Below are positions 36,231 through 45,862 of a stretch of DNA of 64,000 bases, in pieces. Location of the stretch: contig NZ_JAFLWA010000017.1 of the NCBI RefSeq assembly GCF_017316125.1, positions 1-64,000 on the forward strand, written 5' to 3'. Numbering within the stretch: position 1 is the first letter of the stretch; each line of letters starts with the position of its first letter. The notes under the pieces were generated by a model. That model did no database searches, was not told the DNA's origin, and was given only the letters and a program-made list of their open reading frames with translations. Position numbers and translations under genes: made by a program. Source of the DNA: Enterococcus sp. DIV0660C. GTDB taxonomy: Bacteria; Bacillota; Bacilli; Lactobacillales; Enterococcaceae.

Positions 36231-36271
36231 AAAAGAGGAGAAGACTTGTTTAAAAGTCCTCTCCTCTTTTT
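36231..36271. terminator. Bidirectional terminator between fabN and the PPIase gene
   Basis: AAAAGAGGAGAAGACTT with its near-complement and A/T runs on the two sides. Confidence 0.85.
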
Positions 36272-36277
36272 ACGTGC

Positions 36278-37021
36278 TTATTTTGTTTTAGCTTCTTGTA
36301 AAACTTTGATACTTTCGATTTTTACGTCGGCTTTTGGCTTGTCATTGCTATCTGTCTCAACTTGAGCAATTTTATCCACAACATCCATGCCTTCGATGAC
36401 TTGTCCGAAAACAGTATAGCTACCATCTAAACTTGGATAGCCACCTTTTTTATACGCATCGATAATTGCGCGAGGGTAGTCATCTTTTAGTAAGCCGTCA
36501 TGGACGTCATCAGAATTTTGGACGATAAAGAATTGACTGCCATTACTGTTTGGATTTTGAGAGCGCGCCATTGAAAGTGCGCCACGGATGTTGTACAACT
36601 GATTTGAAATTTCTGTTTCAAATCCTTCGCCCCAAATACTTTCGCCACCCGTGCCATCACCTTTTGGATCGCCACCTTGAATCATGAAGTCTTTAATTAC
36701 TCGATGGAAAGTCAAACCATCATAATAGCCATCTTTGGCATGTGTCAAAAAGTTTTCGACTGCTTTTGGTGCTAATTCAGGGAACAATTTGATTTTGATC
36801 GTTCCTTCGCTAGTGGTCATTTCGACCAATGCTTCATTTGCAGCAACTTCGTTCGTTAATTGAGGTAATTCTAATGCGTTTAGGTCAACGCTACTTTCAG
36901 TCGTACTTTCTGCAGTGCTTGCTTTTGTGCTTGAAGTAGTTGTTTGATTTGTTGAACAACCCGCAACAGCTAGTAGAGCTGCAGCTAATCCAAATGTTAA
37001 CATTATTTTTTTCTTTTTCAT
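36278..37021 (-). CDS. Cyclophilin-type peptidyl-prolyl isomerase lipoprotein
   Basis: A 247-aa extracytoplasmic foldase. The signal peptide has lipobox AVAGC with Cys22, then a Ser/Thr-rich tether (23-47), then a cyclophilin domain (about 62-240). Active-site signatures FHRVIKDFMIQGGDPKGDG (catalytic Arg, Phe, Gln) and NSNGSQFFIV are intact. It would catalyse proline isomerisation of secreted proteins at the membrane surface. AAAGGATCC precedes the ATG. Monocistronic. Confidence 0.94.
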   Translation of the reverse strand: MKKKKIMLTFGLAAALLAVAGCSTNQTTTSSTKASTAESTTESSVDLNALELPQLTNEVAANEALVEMTTSEGTIKIKLFPELAPKAVENFLTHAKDGYYDGLTFHRVIKDFMIQGGDPKGDGTGGESIWGEGFETEISNQLYNIRGALSMARSQNPNSNGSQFFIVQNSDDVHDGLLKDDYPRAIIDAYKKGGYPSLDGSYTVFGQVIEGMDVVDKIAQVETDSNDKPKADVKIESIKVLQEAKTK

Positions 37022-37207
37022 ATCTGGATCCTTTCTTTCTTAAAAATAGTCTATATTTATGATAGCAAATTCTCGAGCAAAAACCTAATGAAAATTGGAA
37101 AGTAATTTTCTTTTTGAAGCAGTAGCAAAAGGTGTAGACCATTTGTATCATGTTTGTTATAATGTAAGTGGATACAAAAAAGCAAACCGCTAGGAGGCAA
37201 TAGGATT

Positions 37208-38302
37208 ATGGGAAAACTTGGAGTTTCGATTTACCCAGAACGCTCAACATTTGAAAAGGATAAAGCATATTTAAATCTAGCACACAAATATGGATTTAAA
37301 CGCGTATTTACAAGCTTGCTGCAAGTGAACGATGACAAAGAGCAAGTATTAGCCGAATTTACAAAAGTAGTCGACTATGCGAATAGCTTAGGAATGGAAG
37401 TAATGGTGGATATTAATCCTGCCTTATTTGAACAACTTGAGATCTCTTATGATGACTTATCATTTTTTGATGAAATGGGTGCATATGGTGTACGTTTAGA
37501 TATTGGTTTTACGGGTGCAGAAGAAGCAAAGATGACACGTAACCCATATGGAATCAAAATTGAAATCAATATGAGCTCTGGAACAAACTACGTGGATAAC
37601 ATCATGAGTTATTCACCAAATACAAATAATTTATTGGGGTCACATAACTTTTATCCACATCGCTATTCTGGTTTAAGTTACGATCACTTTGTTTATTGCT
37701 CAGAAAAATTCAGAAAATATAATTTGAATACAATGGCTTTTGTGAATTCACAAGTTGCAACGTTCGGTCCATGGCCAACACAGGATGGTTTGTGTTCATT
37801 AGAAGACCATCGTGACTTAGAAATTTCAACACAAGTAAAACATTTGATGTTGACTGGTTTGATCGATGATATTTCTGTTGGGAACGCCTATGCAAGTGAA
37901 GAAGAGTTAAAAGCAATGGCAGAAGCCTTCAACGCAGATTACCCAACGCTAAAAGTCGATGTAGAAGAAGGAATTACAGAAGACGAACGGATTTGTCTAT
38001 TTGATAACTTACACAGTTACCGAGGAGACCGTTCAGAGTATATTTTACGTTCGACAATGACACGTATTTATTACAAAGAGAAACCTTTCCCAGCTCATAA
38101 TACTCGTGATATGACTCACGGAGATGTTTTGATTGATAATGTTGGCTACGGTCAATATAAAGGTGAAACACAAATTGCTCTGAAAGAAATGAAAAATGAT
38201 GGACGAGTGAATGTGGTCGGCCGAATTTCAGCAGATGAATTATTCTTGCTTGATTTCTTGAAACCATGGTCAAGCTTTAAATTGATTGAAAATATGAAAT
38301 AA
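37208..38302 (+). CDS. MupG-family (DUF871) 6-phospho-N-acetylmuramidase-like protein
   Basis: A 364-aa TIM-barrel protein with a C-terminal cyclophilin-like domain (about 245-364), the architecture of the DUF871/MupG family. MupG of Staphylococcus cleaves MurNAc-6-phosphate-GlcNAc during recycling of cell-wall sugars. Hallmarks are GVSIYPERS, DINPALF, LRLDIGF-like VRLDIGFTG, and NFYPHRYSGLSY. No murQ, murP or murR genes are adjacent, so the substrate is inferred. CTAGGAGGC precedes the ATG, with TATAAT at 37158-37163. The structured 121-bp repeat starts directly at the base after its stop codon. Confidence 0.85.
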   Translation: MGKLGVSIYPERSTFEKDKAYLNLAHKYGFKRVFTSLLQVNDDKEQVLAEFTKVVDYANSLGMEVMVDINPALFEQLEISYDDLSFFDEMGAYGVRLDIGFTGAEEAKMTRNPYGIKIEINMSSGTNYVDNIMSYSPNTNNLLGSHNFYPHRYSGLSYDHFVYCSEKFRKYNLNTMAFVNSQVATFGPWPTQDGLCSLEDHRDLEISTQVKHLMLTGLIDDISVGNAYASEEELKAMAEAFNADYPTLKVDVEEGITEDERICLFDNLHSYRGDRSEYILRSTMTRIYYKEKPFPAHNTRDMTHGDVLIDNVGYGQYKGETQIALKEMKNDGRVNVVGRISADELFLLDFLKPWSSFKLIENMK

Positions 38303-38561
38303 GGTTGTGGTGCAAAACGCTCAGCTCCGACGAGATAGTGAGCAGATACTTAAAATAGCTTTTCATATTTTAAAGTGGATGCAAGCTATATGGAGGAGTT
38401 GTTTTGGGAACACCGTAGAAAAAGGTTGTGGTACAAAACGCTCAGCTCCGACGAGATAGCGAGCAGATACTTAAAATAGCTTTTCATATTTTAAAGTGGG
38501 TGCAAGCTATATGGAGGAGCTGTTTTGGGAACACCGTAGAAAAAGGTTATGGTTCCAAGCG
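38303..38561 (+). repeat. Structured repeat family, locus D (two tandem copies plus a stub)
   Basis: GGTTGTGG begins at 38303 and 38424 (121-bp period) and a truncated third unit begins at 38545 as GGTTATGG. The two copies are nearly identical. The outer helix is CAAAAC/GTTTTG, the tip TTAAAATA/TATTTTAA, and the unit ends GGGAACACCGT. It begins with zero spacing after the mupG-like stop codon and reads in the same direction, the same arrangement as locus A. No other terminator follows this gene. Confidence 0.92.
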
Positions 38562-38769
38562 TTAAACTTCAAGCAATAAATTAAAAGAATCAAACAGCCT
38601 TTCAAAATATGTTTTTATCATACGCACTTCCAAAAGGATCAGGACTTGAAATTGTCTTGGTCCTTTTTTGTTTGTCAAATCGATTTGCATCAGGCACAGA
38701 CATTGATTATACTTAGAACTAAATTTGTTCGTTTCGTGATTTATTTTTAATTTAAATGATAGGAGAAAG

Positions 38770-39711
38770 ATGAAAAATATGAAACTTTGGGTAAAAATTA
38801 GTATTGGCGTGATCCTACTATTCACGATTGGGTTAATTTTTGCAGCGAATTATTTTTATAATTATGCGATCGTTCCAGCACCAAAAGATTTTATCGGCGA
38901 AGATACACCTGGTACTACAAAAACGGCAGAAGAAACTGCAACGCAAACCTGGTTCAAAGCAAAAGAAAACCGCACGTATTGGACCATTAAATCAGAGGAT
39001 CAACTAAAACTTTCTGCCATTTATCTTCCTGCAGCTAAACCAAGTAATCAGACAGTGATTGCAGCGCATGGCTATATGGGTGATGCGGAAACGATGGCAA
39101 ACTACGCTAAAATTTTCCATGATCTAGGCTACAATGTCCTACTTCCAGATGCACGAGGACATGGGAAAAGTGAAGGGAATTATATTGGATTTGGTTGGCC
39201 AGAAAGAAAAGACTATGTAAAGTGGATCAACAAAGTTCTTGAAACAAATGGCAAACAAGAAGAAATCGCTCTTTATGGAATCAGCATGGGTGGGGCAACA
39301 GTCATGATGACCAGCGGAGAACAACTACCTGATAATGTGAAAGCAATTATTGAGGACTGTGGCTATTCTTCTGTAAATGAGGAGCTTTCATATCAATTAG
39401 CAGATATGTTTAATCTACCCGCATTTCCATTGATGCCTGCTACTAGTTTAATGACGAAAGTTCGAGCAGGTTACTCTTTTAATGAAGCAAGTGCAGTCAA
39501 ACAATTGAAGAAAAATGAAACGCCAATGCTCTTTATTCACGGTGACGAAGATACCTTTGTTCCATTTAAAATGTTAAATGAAGTTTATGAAGCGACCAAC
39601 GCACCAAAAGAAAAATATGTCGTAAAGGGCGCAGAACATGCGAAAGCTTACTCTGTAGATCCAGATAAATACCAGCAGGTAGTAAAAGACTTTCTAGCGA
39701 AGTACTTTTAA
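38770..39711 (+). CDS. Membrane-anchored alpha/beta hydrolase
   Basis: A 313-aa serine hydrolase with an N-terminal membrane anchor (about residues 6-30) and an extracytoplasmic alpha/beta fold. The nucleophile elbow is YGISMGG, the oxyanion region is AAHGYMGDAE, the acid is in HGDEDTFVPF, and the catalytic His in KGAEHAKAY. The substrate is unknown; it resembles the BAAT/YqkD-type hydrolases of Firmicutes. AGGAGAAAG precedes the ATG; an in-frame ATG three codons later is possible. It is followed by a terminator. Confidence 0.88.
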   Translation: MKNMKLWVKISIGVILLFTIGLIFAANYFYNYAIVPAPKDFIGEDTPGTTKTAEETATQTWFKAKENRTYWTIKSEDQLKLSAIYLPAAKPSNQTVIAAHGYMGDAETMANYAKIFHDLGYNVLLPDARGHGKSEGNYIGFGWPERKDYVKWINKVLETNGKQEEIALYGISMGGATVMMTSGEQLPDNVKAIIEDCGYSSVNEELSYQLADMFNLPAFPLMPATSLMTKVRAGYSFNEASAVKQLKKNETPMLFIHGDEDTFVPFKMLNEVYEATNAPKEKYVVKGAEHAKAYSVDPDKYQQVVKDFLAKYF

Positions 39712-39751
39712 GTGTGTGAAGGTGAAACAGGAACTTCGTGATACTAACTAT

Positions 39752-39788
39752 AAAAAAGAAGCCGAGACATTTGTCTCAGCTTCTTTTT
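39752..39788. terminator. Bidirectional terminator between hydrolase and gap
   Basis: AAAAAGAAGCCGAGAC and GTCTCAGCTTCTTTTT pair around ATTT; A/T runs on both sides allow use by the convergent gap gene. Confidence 0.88.
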
Positions 39789-39820
39789 AGTGTCGCAAGA
39801 AATTTTTAGTGAAAAATTTC

Positions 39821-40831
39821 TTATAAGTTAGCGAATTTTTCTAACAAACGAATCATTTGGCAAGTGAATCCATATTCGTTATCGTACCAAGCAACAGTTT
39901 TAACAAGTTGGTAATCACCAGCTGAAGTTACTTCTGTTTGTGTTGGATCGAAGATTGAACCTTGAGTTGTTCCGATTACGTCACCAGAAACGATTTCGCG
40001 ATCATCATAACCAAATGATGGGTTGTCAATTGTATGTTTTTTAATTGCTTCATTGACTTCATCCGCAGTTACTTTTGTTTTTAAGATTGATACTAATTCT
40101 GTTAATGAACCATCAACAACAGGGACACGTTGAGCATGACCTTGTAATTTACCATTCAATTCAGGGATAACTAAGCCGATTGCTTTTGCAGCACCAGTTG
40201 AGTGAGGGATTGTGTTGTCAGCAGCAGAACGAGCAGCACGTAAATTTCCGCCTTTTACTGGTCCATCTAATAACATTTGTGTTGAAGTATAAGCATGAAC
40301 AGTTGTCATTGTACCAACTTCGATACCAAATTCATTATTTAAGAAATAAGCCATTGGTGCCAAGCAGTTTGTTGTACATGATCCAGCAGAGATGATTTTA
40401 TCATTTGCATCTAAAGTGTCGTCGTTTACGTTATAAACGATTGTTTTCATTGCGCCAGCTGGAGCAGAGATCACAACGCGTTTAACGCCTGCATCTAAGT
40501 GAGCTTGTGCTTTTTCTTCTGAAGTATAAAAACCAGTACATTCTAGTACGATGTCTACTCCATTTTCTTTTACCCAAGGGATTTTACTTGCATCAGGTTC
40601 AGCATAAACACGAGTTGCTTCACCATCAACCACGATTGAGTCTTCTGTAGCAGTAACTGTTCCAGGATAAGTACCATGTGTTGAATCGAATTGCAATAAT
40701 TGTGCTAACATAGTTGGACTTGTTAAATCGTTGATTGCAACTACTTCGATGTCATCAGATACTTCTTTGATACGACGATACGCTAAGCGTCCAATACGTC
40801 CGAATCCATTAATACCTACTTTTACTGTCAT
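39821..40831 (-). CDS. gap: Glyceraldehyde-3-phosphate dehydrogenase
   Basis: A 336-aa NAD-dependent glycolytic enzyme. NAD-binding [17 protein letters not shown], catalytic Cys in [12 protein letters not shown], and phosphate site STGAAKAIG are all canonical. The start ATG (40831) follows AAAGGAGG; a TTG two codons upstream is less likely. It stands alone, without pgk-tpi-eno or cggR, so the genome may have a second gap in the usual glycolytic operon. Codon use is that of a highly expressed gene. Confidence 0.95.
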   Translation of the reverse strand: MTVKVGINGFGRIGRLAYRRIKEVSDDIEVVAINDLTSPTMLAQLLQFDSTHGTYPGTVTATEDSIVVDGEATRVYAEPDASKIPWVKENGVDIVLECTGFYTSEEKAQAHLDAGVKRVVISAPAGAMKTIVYNVNDDTLDANDKIISAGSCTTNCLAPMAYFLNNEFGIEVGTMTTVHAYTSTQMLLDGPVKGGNLRAARSAADNTIPHSTGAAKAIGLVIPELNGKLQGHAQRVPVVDGSLTELVSILKTKVTADEVNEAIKKHTIDNPSFGYDDREIVSGDVIGTTQGSIFDPTQTEVTSAGDYQLVKTVAWYDNEYGFTCQMIRLLEKFANL

Positions 40832-40837
40832 AATCAA

Positions 40838-41127
40838 AAGTTCCTCCTTTAATTTAGGCTGTGAAAGTGCCGCAACCTCTCTTAATACGATTTAAGTTTG
40901 CTACTAAAATTAGAATTTGTCAAAAAATTTATCTTTTCACTTGATTTTTCTGAAACTTCCAAATGGATTTGCTAAAAATACAAAAATTGGTAAGAGATAG
41001 CAAAGTTTTGGCTGAAAAGATAGACAAAACATGATTTCATCGCTAAAATAAATAGGACTTTTGTTTATTGTGGAAATTCAGGTAGTCGAGAAATTTAAAT
41101 AAATAAATACAATAGGAGGACGAGAAT
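40838..41127. other. Divergent region between gap and obgE
   Basis: 290 bp without genes. On the minus strand a TTGACA occurs near 40918-40923, but no good -10 stands at 16-18 bp, so the gap promoter is uncertain. Nothing else is recognised. Confidence 0.35.
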
Positions 41128-42441
41128 ATGTCCATGTTTTTAGATCAAGTGACAATCGATGTGAAAGCTGGTAAGGGCGGCGACGGAATGGTTGCTTTTC
41201 GTAGAGAAAAGTATGTTCCTGATGGCGGACCAGCTGGTGGTGATGGTGGTCACGGTGGCGATGTTATTTTAGTGGTTGATGAAGGCTTGCGCACATTGAT
41301 GGACTTTCGTTTTAATCGTCATTTTAAAGCACAACCAGGTGAAAATGGAATGAGCAAGGGGATGCATGGCCGAGGTTCAGATGACACATATGTTAAAGTC
41401 CCTCAAGGAACAACTGTACGTGATGCAGAAACAGGCGCTTTACTAGGCGATTTGATTGAAAACGGTCAAACTTTAGTAGTTGCAAAAGGTGGACGTGGCG
41501 GTCGCGGAAATATTCGCTTTGCTTCACCACGAAACCCTGCACCGGAAATCGCAGAAAATGGTGAGCCAGGACAAGAGCGTAAAATTGAATTGGAATTAAA
41601 AGTCTTAGCCGATGTTGGTTTAGTTGGTTTTCCTTCAGTCGGAAAATCTACATTACTTTCAGTTATCTCTTCTGCACGACCAAAAATCGGTGCTTATCAC
41701 TTTACTACGTTAGTTCCTAATCTTGGAATGGTAACAACGACTGATGGTCGTAGCTTTGCGGCAGCTGACTTACCAGGATTAATTGAAGGAGCTTCACAAG
41801 GTGTTGGGCTAGGAACGCAATTCTTACGGCATATTGAACGTACCCGTGTTATTTTACATGTGATCGATATGAGCGGAATGGAAGGGCGCGACCCTTACGA
41901 AGATTATCTAGCAATCAATCATGAATTATCTACTTATAATTTGCGTTTATTAGAACGTCCACAGTTGATTGTTGCGAATAAAATGGATATGCCAGATGCA
42001 GAAGAAAATTTGGTGAAATTCAAAGAGCAATTGAATAAAGAAAAAGCAGATGAATTTGCAGATGATATTCCAGTATTTCCAATTTCTGGTGTGACTCGTA
42101 AAGGACTGGATGCATTATTGAATGCAACTGCTGATTTATTAGAAGTAACACCAGAATTTCCTCTTTATGATGAAGAAATCGAGGAAGAAACAGTTCATTA
42201 TGGATTTACACCAGAAGGACCAGAATTCAAAATTGATCGTGAACCAGATGCAACTTGGGTATTGACTGGTGAGAAAATCGAAAAATTATTCCAAATGACG
42301 AATTTCGATCACGACGAAACAGTTATGCGTTTTGCACGTCAATTACGTGGAATGGGTGTGGACGAAGCATTACGTGCTCGTGGTGCGAAAGATGGAGATA
42401 TTGTTCGCATTGGAGAATTTGAATTTGAATTTGTTGAATAA
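41128..42441 (+). CDS. obgE: GTPase ObgE/CgtA
   Basis: A 437-aa essential GTPase linked to 50S ribosome maturation and stress control. It has the Gly-rich Obg fold at the N-terminus ([14 protein letters not shown] and following, residues 1-158), the G domain with G1 [10 protein letters not shown]3 [10 protein letters not shown]4 NKMD, and a C-terminal OCT domain (about 355-430; the Firmicute type). TAGGAGGACG precedes the ATG; an in-frame ATG two codons later exists. A terminator follows, so it is monocistronic here. Confidence 0.97.
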   Translation: MSMFLDQVTIDVKAGKGGDGMVAFRREKYVPDGGPAGGDGGHGGDVILVVDEGLRTLMDFRFNRHFKAQPGENGMSKGMHGRGSDDTYVKVPQGTTVRDAETGALLGDLIENGQTLVVAKGGRGGRGNIRFASPRNPAPEIAENGEPGQERKIELELKVLADVGLVGFPSVGKSTLLSVISSARPKIGAYHFTTLVPNLGMVTTTDGRSFAAADLPGLIEGASQGVGLGTQFLRHIERTRVILHVIDMSGMEGRDPYEDYLAINHELSTYNLRLLERPQLIVANKMDMPDAEENLVKFKEQLNKEKADEFADDIPVFPISGVTRKGLDALLNATADLLEVTPEFPLYDEEIEEETVHYGFTPEGPEFKIDREPDATWVLTGEKIEKLFQMTNFDHDETVMRFARQLRGMGVDEALRARGAKDGDIVRIGEFEFEFVE

Positions 42442-42449
42442 AATAAGTA

Positions 42450-42489
42450 AGAGAGGGGACAAAAATTTTGTCCCCTCTCTTTTGTTTTT
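42450..42489 (+). terminator. Terminator of obgE
   Basis: AGAGAGGGGACAAAA pairs perfectly with its complement and is followed by a T-run. Confidence 0.93.
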
Positions 42490-42589
42490 TTTATATTGAA
42501 ATAAGCGCTTTCGTTTAGAGGTTTTTATTTTATTTCTAACTCAATCAAAGGTAAAATGAAAGGAACGCAAAAAGTAAGGAGTGAGTCAA

Positions 42590-43180
42590 ATGAACAAACG
42601 AGTGATTATTTTAAATTTTGATGTGGAGAGTCAAGCTTATCAAGCCTTTTCTGAAATCAAAAAGCTTCATGCTACTCGACAAATTAAGGGGGAACAAATG
42701 GCTGTCATCAGTCATGATCCAAATGGCACACATCAATTTAAAGTAGAAGACTTTATCGACTTTACCGGAAGTAATAAATCTTCAAAAGGTGGCATGATCG
42801 GTATGCTCGTTGGTATTTTAGGCGGTCCGCTCGGTATTTTACTTGGTTGGTTTGCAGGTGGAATGATTGGAGCAACCCAAGATGCAAAAGAGATTCAAAA
42901 CGCGCAAACCGTTTTTGACTTTGTTGGTGATAAAATTGGCGAGGGTGCTACAGGTCTGATTTTGATTGCTGAAGAAGAAGACAATCGCCCATTGAACCAA
43001 TTAGTTATGATGGAACTTGGTGGTGAAATCACACGATTAGATTATGATGAGGTCGAAAAAGATGTAGCGGATGCGAAAGAAATTGAACGTAGTACGAAAG
43101 AAGCAGCACAAAAAACTTGGAGTGAAAAACATCCACCAGTTGAAAATCAACCAATAGATAAGGGCAATTCACAAGAATAA
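42590..43180 (+). CDS. DUF1269-like Gly-rich membrane-associated protein
   Basis: 196 aa. It begins with a beta-alpha ACT-like segment (MNKRVIILNFDVESQAYQAF, then QMAVISHDPNGTHQFKVEDF). A glycine-rich hydrophobic hairpin follows (GGMIGMLVGILGGPLGILLG, about 68-96), typical of DUF1269 proteins, then a second alpha/beta segment and an acidic tail. Function unknown; relatives are often stress-induced. The start at 42590 follows AAGGAGTGAG. A weak cre-like sequence (about 10 of 14) lies around 42500. Confidence 0.72.
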   Translation: MNKRVIILNFDVESQAYQAFSEIKKLHATRQIKGEQMAVISHDPNGTHQFKVEDFIDFTGSNKSSKGGMIGMLVGILGGPLGILLGWFAGGMIGATQDAKEIQNAQTVFDFVGDKIGEGATGLILIAEEEDNRPLNQLVMMELGGEITRLDYDEVEKDVADAKEIERSTKEAAQKTWSEKHPPVENQPIDKGNSQE

Positions 43181-43335
43181 GTTCCGTTTTCTTTTTTAGT
43201 TGGGTAATTCTGATGAAAAAAGTAAATTCTGGCAGAGAAAAGTGTATTTTAGGCACGTTTCTCTGTCTTTTTCGGTTGCTTATCCGTTGATTTTCCCCTA
43301 AAATTAGAGGGAACTCACAGAAAGTCAGGTAGATT

Positions 43336-44280
43336 ATGGAATTACAATTTTTAGGGACAGGTGCAGGAGTGCCTGCAAAGCAGCGAAATGTAACAAGTAT
43401 CGCGTTAAAATTATTAGATGAACGCAATGAAATTTGGTTATTTGATTGTGGTGAAGGCACACAAATGCAAATTTTGCGTACAAATATTCGTCCAAGAAAA
43501 ATCGAAAAAATCTTTATTACACATTTACATGGGGATCATATTTTTGGTTTGCCAGGTTTGATTAGTAGTCGCTCATTCCAAGGTGGAGATACTCCATTGG
43601 AAATCTATGGTCCCAAAGGAGTAGAACAGTTTGTTAAGACGGCTCTATCTGTTTCACAAACTCGTTTAAGTTATCCGTTGAAATTTATTGAAGTTCGTGA
43701 GGATGAACCTATTTTTAAAGATCAACAATTTGCAGTATACACAAAGAAATTAAATCATGGAATCGATAGTTACGGATATCGTGTTGTCGAACAGGATCAT
43801 AAGGGTGAGCTGCAAGTAGAACGCCTGAAAGAATTAGGTGTGCCTGCTGGTCCGATTTATGGCCAGTTGAAACGTGGCGAAACAGTTCGATTAGAAGATG
43901 GGGCAATAATTAATGGCAAAGAATTTGTTGGTCCAGATAAAAAAGGACGAATCGTAACGATTTTAGGTGATACAAGAAAAACGGCTAGTGCTATTGAACT
44001 TGCTAAAAACAGTGACGTATTGGTTCATGAAAGTACCTTTAACAAAAATGAAGCAAAAATGGCGCATAATTATTTTCACTCAACTTCTCATCAAGCAGCA
44101 GAAGTTGCCACGGAAGCAAAGACTGCACGATTATTGTTGACGCATATTAGCGCTCGATATGTTGGTAAAGCGGCCTTAGAGCTGGAAAAGGAAGCACGAG
44201 AAATTTTCCCAAATACAACGATCATGAAAGATTTTGATGTGATTGAGATTCCATTTAGAGATGAGGAGGAATTGTCATGA
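43336..44280 (+). CDS. rnz: Ribonuclease Z
   Basis: A 314-aa metallo-beta-lactamase-fold endonuclease that matures tRNA 3' ends lacking an encoded CCA. The zinc motif is [14 protein letters not shown], later ligands are in GDTRK and LLTHISARY, and the long flexible arm (about 150-200) is present. This is relevant because the tRNA-Gln in this window has no encoded CCA. The stop overlaps the next gene's ATG by 4 nt, so translation is coupled. Confidence 0.96.
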   Translation: MELQFLGTGAGVPAKQRNVTSIALKLLDERNEIWLFDCGEGTQMQILRTNIRPRKIEKIFITHLHGDHIFGLPGLISSRSFQGGDTPLEIYGPKGVEQFVKTALSVSQTRLSYPLKFIEVREDEPIFKDQQFAVYTKKLNHGIDSYGYRVVEQDHKGELQVERLKELGVPAGPIYGQLKRGETVRLEDGAIINGKEFVGPDKKGRIVTILGDTRKTASAIELAKNSDVLVHESTFNKNEAKMAHNYFHSTSHQAAEVATEAKTARLLLTHISARYVGKAALELEKEAREIFPNTTIMKDFDVIEIPFRDEEELS

Positions 44281-45065
44281 AATTAGCCAATAAAGTGGTA
44301 CTAGTAACTGGCGGCTCTGCGGGATTAGGTGCAGAAATCTGTTACGAAGCGGCAAGACAAGGAGCGATTGTGGTTACTTGTGCTCGACGGATTCAATTGA
44401 TTGGAGAAGTAAAAACAAAGTGCCAAGAATTAAGTGGAAAAGAAGCGTATGCTTTTCAAGTTGATGTTAGCAATCCAGAAAGTGTAGAAAGTTTGTATGA
44501 AAAAGTAATGACGGAAGTCGGACGAGTGGATGTTTTGGTCAATAATGCTGGCTTTGGTATCTTCGAAGATTTTCTGCAATTTGATTTAGGCAAAGCTTAT
44601 GATATGTTTGAAGTTAATGTGTTAGGTATGATGGTCTTGACACAAAAATTCGCCATCGATATGGCTGAAAGAAAAAGTGGCCACATCATTAATCTAGCAT
44701 CAATGGCAGGGAAAATGGCTACAGCCAAATCAACGATTTACTCTGCAACTAAGTTTGCTGTGATTGGTTTTTCAAATGCATTAAGATTGGAATTAAAACC
44801 ATTAGGGGTTACAGTCACGACGGTTAATCCAGGACCAATTGCTACAGAATTTTTCGATAAAGCAGATCCAAGTGGAGAATATTTAGCAAACTTAGGACAA
44901 ATCGTATTGGATCCAACTAAGTTAGCTAAACAAATTGTGCGGAGTATGAGTCATCCAAAACGTGAAATCAACCAGCCTGTTGTCATGGAAATTGCAGCCA
45001 AATTCTATACGCTTTTCCCGCATATTGGAGATTACTTAGCTGGAGGAATTTTTAACAAAAAGTAG
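44277..45065 (+). CDS. Short-chain dehydrogenase/reductase
   Basis: A 262-aa classical SDR. The cofactor loop is [10 protein letters not shown] (Gly-x3-Gly-x-Gly), then NNAG (residue about 90), catalytic Ser in NLASMAGKM and Tyr-x3-Lys in YSATKFA. The substrate is unknown. Position downstream of rnz is conserved in Firmicutes (yqjQ in Bacillus). The C-terminus has a hydrophobic, possibly membrane-associated helix. It overlaps rnz by 4 nt; GAGGAGGAA lies inside the rnz end. Confidence 0.93.
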   Translation: MKLANKVVLVTGGSAGLGAEICYEAARQGAIVVTCARRIQLIGEVKTKCQELSGKEAYAFQVDVSNPESVESLYEKVMTEVGRVDVLVNNAGFGIFEDFLQFDLGKAYDMFEVNVLGMMVLTQKFAIDMAERKSGHIINLASMAGKMATAKSTIYSATKFAVIGFSNALRLELKPLGVTVTTVNPGPIATEFFDKADPSGEYLANLGQIVLDPTKLAKQIVRSMSHPKREINQPVVMEIAAKFYTLFPHIGDYLAGGIFNKK

Positions 45066-45073
45066 GTGGAAAA

Positions 45074-45517
45074 ATGAAAAAACAAAGTAGTGTGATTTTA
45101 GGTTTTATTTTAGTATTAGTAATCGTTTTATTTGCAGTATTCAATATTGAACAAGTTCCAGTGAGTCTTGGCTTCGCTTCATTTTCAGCACCATTGATTT
45201 TAGTTATTATTGGTTCAGCACTGATTGGTGCTTTGATCGTCTTTTTAACAGCTTCGGCTAGTTTGTGGCAACAAAAAAAAGAAATCAAAAACTTGACACA
45301 GGAACTTGCAGAGCATCAAACTAATTTACAACAAAAAATTGAAGCAGCAAAAGAAGAACAACAACGAGAGTTTCGCAACGAACGAGCAGAGCTAGAAGCT
45401 GCTTACCAAGCAGAACTACAAGCAAAAACAGTGGAAATCAGCCAATTAGAAGAAACTGGCAATGCTAAAGAAGATCGTGCGCAATCGCCACAACAAAGCT
45501 TCAATTATTTTGACTAA
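45074..45517 (+). CDS. LapA-domain (DUF1049) membrane protein
   Basis: A 147-aa protein with two membrane helices (about 7-24 and 38-60) forming the LapA/DUF1049 domain with the NIEQVPVSLGFASFSAPL loop. A long cytoplasmic coiled coil follows (about 66-130), rich in Gln, Glu and Lys. In proteobacteria LapA helps control LPS; the Gram-positive role is unknown. It is the third gene of the rnz-SDR-lapA unit (8-bp gap, AGGTGG site) and is followed by a terminator. Confidence 0.82.
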   Translation: MKKQSSVILGFILVLVIVLFAVFNIEQVPVSLGFASFSAPLILVIIGSALIGALIVFLTASASLWQQKKEIKNLTQELAEHQTNLQQKIEAAKEEQQREFRNERAELEAAYQAELQAKTVEISQLEETGNAKEDRAQSPQQSFNYFD

Positions 45518-45529
45518 CCGGTAAACTAG

Positions 45530-45565
45530 AAAAGGAGTACGATGATATCGTACTCCTTTTTCTTT
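45530..45565 (+). terminator. Terminator of the rnz operon
   Basis: AAAAGGAGTACGAT/ATCGTACTCCTTTT with a GAT loop and T-run. Confidence 0.9.
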
Positions 45566-45639
45566 TGTCCCTGTATAGCGGAAGTCTAATAGTTACTAAA
45601 TGAGAGAGGTATTTATCCAAGAAATGAGTAAAGAAAGAT

Positions 45640-45798
45640 TGACCACTTATCTTTTGGAGCTGGCCGCTTGAGCTACAACCTTATTCACGGTGTTCCCCAA
45701 GTAACTCCTTGAAATAATTCTCAATTGTCTAAAATATGAAAAGCTATTTTTGCCAGTTGCTCATTATTTTTTTAAACTGACCGCTTGGAGCTACAACG
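45640..45798 (-). repeat. Structured repeat family, locus C (one full copy plus a partial)
   Basis: CTACAACC at 45673 and CTACAACG at 45791 bound a full 118-bp unit; a partial unit (CAGCTCC and AAGCGG segments on the minus strand) precedes it from about 45640. Read on the minus strand it shares with locus B the CAACTG and ATTATTT segments, defining a second subfamily distinct from loci A and D. It lies about 65 bp upstream of recJ in the opposite orientation. Confidence 0.85.
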
Positions 45799-45862
45799 TT
45801 CTTTTCCCCCTCTTCTTTTTGTCGTTTTCGTTTGCTATAATAACTAAGTTAGGAGTGAGACA

